Source of the DNA: Planctomycetota bacterium
Lineage (GTDB): Bacteria > Planctomycetota > SZUA-567 > H5-PLA8 > CALKMO01
Assembly: GCA_026417845.1 (NCBI GenBank)
Contig: JAOACM010000125.1
Span: forward strand, 4,385-9,809
Direction: 5' to 3'
Length of the DNA: 5,425 nt
Below the pieces are notes generated by a model that saw only the letters and a list, made by a program, of their open reading frames with translations, ran no database searches and had not been told where the DNA came from. This document shows positions 1 to 5,425 of the stretch, one piece after another; the stretch's first letter is position 1; every line of letters starts with the position of its first letter. Both the position numbers and the translations under genes were made by a program.

Positions 1-1
1 G

Positions 2-1021
2 ACGCTTAAGGGCAGGCCCGACTCGCCGGTATGGACGTGCAGGCTCCGGCAGCCCGGGAGGTACACATTCCGCCTTAAGGCCAGCGACGGCCGCCGGGAA
101 GCCGTCTCCGCTCCGGTGACGTTCGCGGTCGCGGCGGGCAATCTGCCCCCGGTGGCCGATGCCGGACGGGACACCGTGGCGGAAGTCGGAAAGCCGGTTC
201 GCCTCGACGGCAGCCGTTCGAAGGATCCCGATGGCGACGCGCTCGTCTACTGCTGGAAGCAGATCGAGGGGCCAAGAGTCCGGGATTGGATCTACGAGGA
301 CATGGGAAGGCCTGACCGGCCAGCCTTCGTCCCGCGCGAGGCGGGGGAATACGCCTTCGAACTGGTAGTCAATGACGGCAGGGAGGACAGTGAGCCGGCC
401 GTCGTGCGCGTCTCGGTCCTGCCTCCGAACCGTCCCCCCGCGGTCAGGTGCGACAGGGCGGTAAGGGTTCCCCTCGGGCAGCCGGTGCATATAAGGGCAG
501 AGGGCGAAGATCCGGACGGCAACGCCCTGTGGTACAGGTGGCGGATGCTGGAAGGTCCCGATCCGCCGAGGATACCTCCCGACGCGTGGGAGCGGAAGGA
601 CCTCGAGTTTGTGCCGGCAGCCCCGGGGCTTTACCTGTTTGAAGTGGTAGCTTCCGACGGGCGGCTCGAGAGCGCTCCGGCCCTCTGCCAGCTTGGTGTC
701 GACCGCCAAAATATTCCTCCGACAGCCCGCATATCGGGACCTCCCCGCGCCGAGACAGGGGAGGAAGTGACGCTCGACGGACGCATGTCCTGCGACCCTG
801 ATGGTGACGCGTTGACGTACAGGTGGAGCCAGGTTTCCGGCCCGAAGCTCGAACTTGCCACCGCCGGTCCGGTATTGTCAGTCAAGCCGTCGGAACCCGG
901 CGAGTATGTCTTCGGGCTGGTGGTGGAGGATGGCCGCGACAGCAGCAGGCAGGCGACTTTTGCGCTGCGCGTTGCCGGCCGGGCGCGACCGGAAGGGAAA
1001 AACGCCGGACGCGCGGACTGA
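2..1021 (+). CDS. PKD/Ig-like repeat protein, 5'-truncated by the window edge
   Basis: The reading frame is open from base 2 to the TGA at 1019-1021, giving 339 visible residues; the true start and any signal peptide lie upstream. The GTG at 116 is internal, because residues before it already match the end of a repeat (GRYTFRLKASDGR). Three full repeats begin at the N-x-PP motifs encoded at 140, 428 and 710, spaced 96 and 94 residues. Each shows N-x-PP, a G-x-x-V-x-(L/I) strand, DPDG-(D/N)-AL-x-Y-x-W, GP, then G-x-Y-x-F-x-(L/V)-V-x-(D/S)-(D/E)GR. This is the pattern of PKD domains, closest to the K319L-like type. Such domains are known as extracellular adhesion, spacer or carbohydrate-associated modules in large surface and secreted proteins. 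No catalytic domain, C-terminal membrane helix or sorting signal is visible; the protein ends in a short basic Gly/Ala tail. Its relation to the downstream secretins is unknown, and 630 bases separate them. Confidence 0.9.
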   Translation, partial: TLKGRPDSPVWTCRLRQPGRYTFRLKASDGRREAVSAPVTFAVAAGNLPPVADAGRDTVAEVGKPVRLDGSRSKDPDGDALVYCWKQIEGPRVRDWIYEDMGRPDRPAFVPREAGEYAFELVVNDGREDSEPAVVRVSVLPPNRPPAVRCDRAVRVPLGQPVHIRAEGEDPDGNALWYRWRMLEGPDPPRIPPDAWERKDLEFVPAAPGLYLFEVVASDGRLESAPALCQLGVDRQNIPPTARISGPPRAETGEEVTLDGRMSCDPDGDALTYRWSQVSGPKLELATAGPVLSVKPSEPGEYVFGLVVEDGRDSSRQATFALRVAGRARPEGKNAGRAD

Positions 1022-1451
1022 TGGAACGCACGAGGCGAATCCGGGTAGCGGTTACAACGCGGCGGTTTTCGCATCCCCTGCCGGGCGCGGCTCTCCCCCG
1101 CCGTGCGACATCCGGCCGGCGATACCAGCCCCGGATCCAAATGCACCTCGCGCGTGGCGAATGGCCGGCATGAGTCCTCCATGCGAAAATTGTTGTCCAC
1201 AAGAGTTCTAGGAAGACCGTCCGTAATATCGTCAGCACTATGTGGTGGACACAAGAGGCGTGATGTGGAGTAAGCTTCGCCGGGCGGGGCGCGCGAAAAT
1301 CCCGGTATGTCCGTGCGAAACGTGGCGGCCGGCTGGGATGAGGGCGCGGGCCGGTTCAAGCGGCCGTTAGAGGGTCGCCTCACGGGCCTGTCCGGAAGGT
1401 GATGGAGGCGCCCTGAACGTCCCCACCGGGAGAGGGCGGAGAATTTTACCG

Positions 1452-1479
1452 TTGACTGGCGCGAAAAGTCTTTTAATCT
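1452..1479 (+). promoter_or_regulatory. Candidate sigma70-like promoter for the secretin gene
   Basis: TTGACT at 1452-1457 matches the -35 consensus at five of six positions. A TAATCT at 1474-1479 lies 16 bases further on but matches the -10 consensus at only three of six. An overlapping TTTAAT (1472-1477) matches five of six, but its 14-base spacing is short. The stretch 1440-1500 is clearly more AT-rich than its surroundings, as promoters in GC-rich genomes often are. A start here would give a leader of roughly 165 bases. This is consensus matching only. Confidence 0.27.
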
Positions 1480-1513
1480 GACTTGGTACTTCTGAAAGCG
1501 GTTGGACCTGACG

Positions 1514-1544
1514 CGCGGTCCGGGCTGGTGTCGTCCGGTCCGCG
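1514..1544 (+). promoter_or_regulatory. Leader hairpin upstream of the secretin gene
   Basis: CGCGG (1514-1518) pairs with CCGCG (1540-1544), followed after one T-T mismatch by CCGG (1520-1523) pairing with CCGG (1535-1538), around an 11-base loop. The result is a nine-pair GC-rich stem. It sits between the candidate promoter and the ribosome binding site, so it would be in the 5' untranslated RNA. GGTCCG occurs three times nearby (1517, 1537, 1561), the first two within the hairpin. It has no T-tract and matches no riboswitch family I know. A role in RNA stability or translation control is speculation. Confidence 0.35.
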
Positions 1545-1639
1545 AGGGAAGAGAGAAGAAGGTCCGTCCATCGGCGGCGGGCGCAATCGGGGCGGCGCGT
1601 GTTACGTTCCCGCCGGGAGCGGAGCGCGGACGCTTTTTT

Positions 1640-1646
1640 AAGGGAG
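1640..1646 (+). promoter_or_regulatory. Ribosome binding site of the secretin gene
   Basis: AAGGGAG ends five bases before the ATG at 1652. It decides the start: the frame is open further upstream to a TTG at 1502, but those 50 residues have no signal-peptide character, whereas translation from 1652 immediately gives a lipoprotein signal sequence. Confidence 0.75.
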
Positions 1647-1651
1647 CGACG

Positions 1652-4444
1652 ATGGTTACGGAACGGAATCTGAAGGTGTTGGCGCTGGCGGCAGCGCTGG
1701 GGTTGGCCGCCGCAGGCTGCGGCAGGCAGACCGGACAGACTTGGAACTGGGGGGCAGATCAACCGCCGGCCGGAACGGCGGAAAAGAAGGAAGAGGCGAA
1801 GGAGCCGGGAAAAACCGGAGAGGCCGCCGCCCCCGCAGCGGCGGAACCGGGAAAGGCCGGAGAGGCAAAGCCGGCGCCGGGGGGCGAAACGGCATCGCCG
1901 CCGGGCGGGAGCCCCGAGGAGCGGGCGAAGAGGCTGCTGGAGGAGGAGGCGGCAAAGGAAAAGATACGCCGCGAGGCCAGGCGCGCCGAGGCTGACCATA
2001 AGTTCCAGGCCGGTCTCAAGCTGTATCAGGACATCGAGTACGAGCTTGCCCTGAGAGAGTTCGAGAACGCCCTGCGGATAGATCCGACCCACGAGAAAGC
2101 GAAGGAATACCTCAGGCGGACCCGCGCGATCCTCGGCCGGAGGGAAGATAAGGTCGCCGAGCAGCTCAAGGCACTCGACAACCAGACCAGGGCGAAGATA
2201 GAGGAGACGCTTCTGGCCCTGCAGAACGCGCTGGAGGAGGCCGAGAAGCTGGAGAGGGAGGGGAGCGGCGCGGTTCTGGAGGAGGAATACGCCGATAAGG
2301 AGGCCGGACTGGCGGAGCAGATCAAGAAGCTGCGGGCGGCACAGGACCGGTTGACGCGCGTGCGCGAGATCATCCGGTGGATGCCGCTGCAGGTGAACCT
2401 GGCAGGCGAACAGCGGCGGACTGATGAGGCGATGGCCAGGGTGAAGGCTAAAATATCCGACAAGGAAGCGGAGATACAGATGCTTCGCCGTGAAGCCGCC
2501 ATGAAAGCTGCTGAAGAGCTGAAGGTCAGAGAAAGTGAGCTCCACAAGGCGCGGATAAAGAAGCTGCTGGAGCAGGCGAAGGATCTGTACGAGAGAAGCT
2601 TCTACCGCGAGGCGGAAAACCTGGCCATCCGCATACTCCAAATAGACCCGTTCAACTCCGAGGCCGAGTCGCTCAAGATGAGGGCGCGGCAGAGAAAACA
2701 TGAGCTGACTGCAGCGAAGATCCGCAAGGATAAGAAGGAACAGTACCTGTGCACGTGGGAGGAGATCGAGCGCGAGCACGTCCCGATCGCGGCCGATCTC
2801 GTCTACCCGTCCAACTGGGACGAGATCGTAGCCCGCACCGACAAGATGGCCATCGTCGGCGACCGGGCGGAGCCGGAGTGGAAGAAGACGATACGGAGGC
2901 AGCTCGAGCGGAAGGTGGCGTTCGAGTTCCTCGAGACGCCGCTGCAGGAGTGCATCGCGTTCCTGCGCACGCTGACCAACGTCAACATGATAGTGGACCC
3001 GAAGGCGGTTCAGGGCGACGGCCCCCGTGGCACGCTCACCGTCCACGACATGCCGCTCGACATGGCCCTTCAGTGGATACTCCGCCTCGCCGAACTCGAC
3101 TACGCTCTGAGAGACGACGCCATCTTCATCAGCAAGCCCGCGAACCTGCGGGAGGACGTGACCCTGCGCATCTACGACGTGCGGGACCTGACCATGGAAG
3201 TCCATGACTTCCCCGGACCGGATCTTCAGCTTCAGACGGTAACCGGCGCTGGCGCGGGGGGCGGATTGCCGCCGCTCCCGCCGCCGCCGGAGGCTCCCGC
3301 GGTCACCGTGGAGAGCATATCGGAACTGATCAGGACTAGGATAAAGCCCGAGTCGTGGGATGTGAACCTAGGGACGAGCATCGAGCAGAAGGGCGGGCGC
3401 CTGGTGGTAATGCAAAGGCCGGAGGTTCACAGGCTGATAGATCAACTGCTGGCCAATCTCCGCTCCGCCCAGAAGATACAGGTGGTCATCGAGTCGCGGT
3501 TCCTGACGATAAGGGAATCGTTCCTGGAGAGCATCGGGGTTGACTGGGGCGGCTTGGACACCAACGTCCTGTTCGGCGACTTCGGCGATCTGACCCAGCT
3601 CGGAATGCGCCAGCCCCGTCAGGCGGGCGGCACCGAGACCAACCCGCCCAACACGCCGTTCCCCGGTCTGACTCAGGGCATAGACAGCGCCCCGGCCGGC
3701 ACCATATCGGTCATCGGCGCGATCACCAATCACCTGGCCGGCTTTTTCTCCAACGACCCGACTACGATATCCGGCCTCGATACCACCGGCCACCTGGTCC
3801 AGATGGGTCTCAATAGCCAGCTCACCGTCCTGAACAACACCCAGATGCAGCTCTTCATCAAGGCCCTCACGATGCCCGAGAACACCAGCTCGCTGCTGAC
3901 CCCCCGTCTGACCGTCTTCAATACCCAGCGTGCGCACATGTTCGTGGCCCGCCAGAGGTCCTACGTGGGCGACTACGAAATATCGGGCGACGCCTATGAC
4001 CCGGTGATCCGGCAGTTCCTCGAGGGCGTGGTGCTGGACGTCAAGCCTATAGTCAGCGCGGACCGCAAGTACATAACGCTGGAGATGCGCCCGACCGTGA
4101 CCGAGCTGGTCAACTTCCAGACAAGGCAGCTGGACGCCTTCAACGTCATGAGCGGAGCGAACGCGAACCTGGTCACGCTGCTGTCGTTCCCGATCCAGTT
4201 CCCGGAGCTCAGGATATCGCGGGTCAGGACGACGGTTACGATCCCCGACGGAGGCATAATAATGATGGGGGGCCTGCACCGGAACATCCGGTTCACTTCC
4301 GAGGAAGGCGTGCCGTTCATATCGGACATTCCGATCGTCGGCCGCCTGTTCCGGTGGAATAACCTGGAGAATGCCAGGTCCAGCCTGGCGATCCTCGTGA
4401 CGGCGCGGATACTGATATTCAGCGAGGAAGAGGCGAAGCTGTGA
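1652..4444 (+). CDS. Lipoprotein secretin with N-terminal TPR/helical extension (type II/III secretion superfamily)
   Basis: This 930-residue protein is predicted to form an outer-membrane secretin channel for protein export or pilus passage. Residues 1-23 are a lipoprotein signal: charged start (R5, K8), hydrophobic core, lipobox LAAAGC with C23; there is no Asp after the cysteine. An Ala/Pro/Gly/Glu/Lys linker (24-86) follows. A charged helical region holds TPR motifs at about 114-147 (G121, A133, F137, A140, P145 at TPR positions 8, 20, 24, 27, 32) and 302-335 (A309, A321, P333), with REIIRW at 238-243 between them. Residues 415-496 resemble the STN/N0 domain. After YDVRDL comes a Gly/Pro loop (about 528-549), then one N1-like ring domain (551-606). 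The secretin core runs from about 608 to the end, with PRLTVFN (751-757), VTIPDGG and MMGGL (862-875), and the hallmark VPFISDIPIVGRLF (887-900). At 930 residues it is longer than GspD or PilQ (commonly about 650-770) because of the TPR extension. No ATPase, pilin or inner-membrane partner is visible, so GspD, PilQ or another subtype cannot be assigned. Confidence 0.95.
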   Translation: MVTERNLKVLALAAALGLAAAGCGRQTGQTWNWGADQPPAGTAEKKEEAKEPGKTGEAAAPAAAEPGKAGEAKPAPGGETASPPGGSPEERAKRLLEEEAAKEKIRREARRAEADHKFQAGLKLYQDIEYELALREFENALRIDPTHEKAKEYLRRTRAILGRREDKVAEQLKALDNQTRAKIEETLLALQNALEEAEKLEREGSGAVLEEEYADKEAGLAEQIKKLRAAQDRLTRVREIIRWMPLQVNLAGEQRRTDEAMARVKAKISDKEAEIQMLRREAAMKAAEELKVRESELHKARIKKLLEQAKDLYERSFYREAENLAIRILQIDPFNSEAESLKMRARQRKHELTAAKIRKDKKEQYLCTWEEIEREHVPIAADLVYPSNWDEIVARTDKMAIVGDRAEPEWKKTIRRQLERKVAFEFLETPLQECIAFLRTLTNVNMIVDPKAVQGDGPRGTLTVHDMPLDMALQWILRLAELDYALRDDAIFISKPANLREDVTLRIYDVRDLTMEVHDFPGPDLQLQTVTGAGAGGGLPPLPPPPEAPAVTVESISELIRTRIKPESWDVNLGTSIEQKGGRLVVMQRPEVHRLIDQLLANLRSAQKIQVVIESRFLTIRESFLESIGVDWGGLDTNVLFGDFGDLTQLGMRQPRQAGGTETNPPNTPFPGLTQGIDSAPAGTISVIGAITNHLAGFFSNDPTTISGLDTTGHLVQMGLNSQLTVLNNTQMQLFIKALTMPENTSSLLTPRLTVFNTQRAHMFVARQRSYVGDYEISGDAYDPVIRQFLEGVVLDVKPIVSADRKYITLEMRPTVTELVNFQTRQLDAFNVMSGANANLVTLLSFPIQFPELRISRVRTTVTIPDGGIIMMGGLHRNIRFTSEEGVPFISDIPIVGRLFRWNNLENARSSLAILVTARILIFSEEEAKL
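1802..1885 (+). repeat. Two imperfect 42-base tandem repeats in the linker of the lipoprotein secretin
   Basis: The units at 1802-1843 and 1844-1885 encode EPGK-(T/A)-GEA followed by Ala/Pro/Lys residues (residues 51-64 and 65-78). The first half of each unit is nearly identical in DNA; the second half has drifted. They lie in the low-complexity linker between the lipidated cysteine and the first TPR, where length variation should be tolerated. Confidence 0.7.
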
Positions 4445-4484
4445 GCGCGCCGGGGGCGCGCGGACCGCGCGGCGCGGCCGCGCG
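4445..4484 (+). terminator. Two adjacent GC hairpins directly after the secretin stop codon
   Basis: Hairpin one: GCGCGCC (4445-4451), loop GGG, GGCGCGC (4455-4461), starting at the base after TGA. Hairpin two: CGCGCGG (4466-4472), five-base loop, CCGCGCG (4478-4484). Both stems are seven perfect GC pairs. No T-tract follows, so this is not a classical intrinsic terminator. It could slow or partly end transcription between the paralogous genes, or protect the upstream RNA from 3' decay. In such GC-rich DNA some pairing is expected by chance, but two perfect stems back to back abutting the stop codon is suggestive. Confidence 0.4.
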
Positions 4485-4503
4485 ACGGGATCCTGGTAAG
4501 CGT

Positions 4504-4535
4504 TCCGGGCGGAGGCGGGGCGGAAGACGCCCGGA
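4504..4535 (+). promoter_or_regulatory. Inverted repeat in the leader of the second paralog
   Basis: TCCGGGCG (4504-4511) and CGCCCGGA (4528-4535) are perfect eight-base complements around a 16-base loop. The 3' arm ends on the A of an upstream in-frame ATG (4535), so the fold would hide that start and leave the preferred ATG at 4559 free. It may be regulatory or simply a consequence of base composition. Confidence 0.35.
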
Positions 4536-4548
4536 TGGATGCGAGGAC

Positions 4549-4554
4549 GGAGAG
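4549..4554 (+). promoter_or_regulatory. Ribosome binding site of the second paralog
   Basis: GGAGAG ends four bases before the ATG at 4559 (its GGAG core is six bases away), much like the site before the first secretin gene. It favours 4559 over the in-frame ATG at 4535. The resulting start, MGTEK, also parallels the MVTER of the upstream paralog. Confidence 0.6.
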
Positions 4555-4558
4555 CGCG

Positions 4559-5425
4559 ATGGGAACTGAGAAACTGATGCGGATGGCGGGGTTGCTTGTC
4601 GTTCTGCTGCTGGCGGCCGGCGCATCCGGTCTGATGCGCGCCGGAGAGGAAGGGGGCGCCCCGAAGGAACCGCCGAAGGCCGGGGAGGAGGACGCGCAGA
4701 CCAAGGCGCGGAAACTCCTTGAGGAGGAGGCTGCCAGGCGCAAGCTGAAGGAAGAGGAACGCCAGGCGCTGGCGCAGCACTTCGCCGAGGTCGGCAGGAA
4801 GCTCTACGAGGCGTTCGACCACGAGGCCGCGCGCGTGGAGCTCGAAAAGGCCCTTCAACTTGATCCTTCCAACGAAGAGGCGCGCAAGTACCTCGTGAAG
4901 GTCAACGAGGTGCTCGGAAGACGTCAGGCGCGGATCAAGGCCGCGGCCGAGAGGCTTCCGATCGAGGCGCGGGTCCGGGTCCAGGAGCAGCTCGCCCAGC
5001 TCGACAACCGCCTCGACTGGGCGCAGAGATTCCTGCGCGAGGCGCGGGAGGGGCGCGAAGAGCTGATGCCGAAAGAGGGCAAGGAGCCGGTCAAGGGCGC
5101 CGAGATCGAACTGGTGGACCGCGTCAGGAAATACGAGCGTGCCATCGAGGCCCTCGAGCGGGCCAGGGAGATCATCAGATGGCTCCCGTTCGACGTGGAT
5201 ACGACCGACCAGCAGGCGCTCGTCTCGCGCCTTATGAAGGAAGCCAGGAATGAAAAAAAGGAGACCGAGCTGGCGCTGAAGACCACCAACCGGCTGATGG
5301 CGGAAAAGGCCGCGGCCGAGCGGCGGGATGCGGAGGCGCGTTTCACCGAGCGCAGGATAGCCAAGCTGGTTGACCAGGCCAAACATCTCTACGAGATGGG
5401 CAGGTTCGAGGAGGCGGAGAAGATG
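4559..5425 (+). CDS. Paralog of the upstream secretin's TPR/helical N-terminus; probable second secretin, 3'-truncated by the window edge
   Basis: The frame is open from ATG 4559 to the window end (289 residues, no stop). Residues 1-24 form a signal sequence: charged start (K5, R8), hydrophobic core LLVVLLLAAGAS, likely signal peptidase I cleavage near 24. Unlike the upstream protein there is no lipobox cysteine. After a short Gly/Pro/Glu linker, residues 49-123 align without gaps to residues 91-165 of the upstream protein, with 34 of 75 identical by hand count. This covers a TPR (G79, A91, L95, A98, P103). REIIRW recurs at 203-208, exactly 58 residues before the RI that opens the second TPR (266-289 visible, 13 of 24 identical), the same distance as upstream. 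No secretin domain is in view; that the protein continues as a secretin is inferred from the collinear paralogy. It could instead be a stand-alone TPR periplasmic partner of the upstream channel. The 114-base spacing suggests co-transcription, subject to the hairpins between the genes. Confidence 0.88.
   Translation, partial: MGTEKLMRMAGLLVVLLLAAGASGLMRAGEEGGAPKEPPKAGEEDAQTKARKLLEEEAARRKLKEEERQALAQHFAEVGRKLYEAFDHEAARVELEKALQLDPSNEEARKYLVKVNEVLGRRQARIKAAAERLPIEARVRVQEQLAQLDNRLDWAQRFLREAREGREELMPKEGKEPVKGAEIELVDRVRKYERAIEALERAREIIRWLPFDVDTTDQQALVSRLMKEARNEKKETELALKTTNRLMAEKAAAERRDAEARFTERRIAKLVDQAKHLYEMGRFEEAEKM

Larger units (their letters stand above)
1022..1651. other. 630-base intergenic region with no supported gene
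   Basis: No frame here gives a protein with recognisable domains, a ribosome binding site and sensible composition; open frames that cross it are Arg/Pro/Ser-rich, as expected from chance in GC-rich DNA. I see no tRNA, rRNA or known riboswitch. A 6-base inverted repeat (ATCCGG at 1110-1115, CCGGAT at 1131-1136) lies after the PKD gene but has no T-tract, so a terminator is not convincing. TGTCCAC (1194-1200) and GTGGACA (1245-1251) form an inverted pair, and CACAAGAG is repeated at 1198-1205 and 1250-1257. The last 200 bases contain the candidate promoter, leader hairpin and ribosome binding site listed separately. Confidence 0.6.

Noticed and set aside
116..118. GTG as the start of the PKD protein
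   Set aside because: The frame is open to the window edge, and the residues before the GTG form the end of another PKD repeat, so the gene starts upstream.
631..1383. Minus-strand open frame (250 codons) covering part of the intergenic gap
   Set aside because: Half of it is antisense to the PKD gene and the rest is low-information Arg/Pro/Ser sequence with no family resemblance.
1605..1639. Intrinsic terminator or attenuator: hairpin 1605-1621 and T6 at 1634-1639
   Set aside because: Twelve bases separate the stem from the T-run, too far for a normal intrinsic terminator. An outer GCGT/ACGC stem touching the T-run has only four pairs.
1502..1651. Extended start of the secretin at TTG 1502
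   Set aside because: The 50 extra residues would bury the lipoprotein signal inside the protein, and a good ribosome binding site lies five bases before ATG 1652.
1367..3205. Long minus-strand open frame (612 codons) opposite the secretin gene
   Set aside because: It is Leu/Arg/Pro-rich without domains, signal or ribosome binding site, and lies antisense to a clearly real secretin. GC-rich codon bias produces such shadows.
4472..4483. 12-base perfect palindrome as a protein binding site
   Set aside because: It is made only of G and C within a GC-saturated spacer and is part of the second hairpin; no second copy supports an operator.
3368..5386. Minus-strand open frame (672 codons) spanning both secretin-type genes
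   Set aside because: It crosses two real genes and the spacer, has no recognisable fold, and its residues mirror the complementary codon usage of the + strand.
1..5425. CRISPR array, tRNA/rRNA gene, insertion sequence or phage element
   Set aside because: I found no regularly spaced identical repeats, no cloverleaf or rRNA-like sequence, no transposase or integrase, and no terminal repeats bracketing any segment.

Overview
This GC-rich window comes from a Gram-negative-type (diderm) bacterium. The best clue to lineage is the style of the central protein: a secretin whose YDVRDL, LIRTRI-P-SW, LVV-Q-PEVH and PRLTVFN signatures I associate with Planctomycetota and neighbouring PVC or uncultured phyla. 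That assignment rests on remembered family patterns, not a search. All three genes lie on the + strand.

Layout. (1) Positions 2-1021 hold the 3' end of a gene for an extracytoplasmic protein made of PKD/Ig-like beta-sandwich repeats: one partial and three complete repeats of about 95 residues. (2) Positions 1022-1651 are a 630-base gap with no convincing gene. Its last 200 bases look like a leader: an AT-richer patch with a weak sigma70-like promoter, a 31-base hairpin and a good ribosome binding site. (3) Positions 1652-4444 encode a complete 930-residue lipoprotein secretin, an outer-membrane channel of the type II/III secretion and type IV pilus superfamily. It carries an unusual N-terminal extension of TPR motifs and charged helices. 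(4) Positions 4445-4558 are a short spacer containing three perfect GC-rich inverted repeats. (5) Positions 4559-5425 hold the 5' part of a second gene whose 289 visible residues are paralogous to the N-terminal extension of the secretin. The window ends before any secretin domain of this gene.

How the parts may work together. The two downstream genes look like a tandem duplication of a TPR-plus-secretin gene and are probably co-regulated. The first copy has a lipobox cysteine and could pilot itself to the outer membrane. The second has a signal sequence of similar start but no cysteine, so the copies may differ in anchoring. The PKD-repeat protein is a plausible surface or exported protein, but nothing in the window ties it to the secretins beyond proximity.

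The main points of interest are the tandem paralogous secretin pair, the fusion of pilotin-like features (lipid anchor and TPR) to a secretin, and a conserved REIIRW-(M/L)-P helix motif with exactly conserved spacing to the second TPR in both paralogs.
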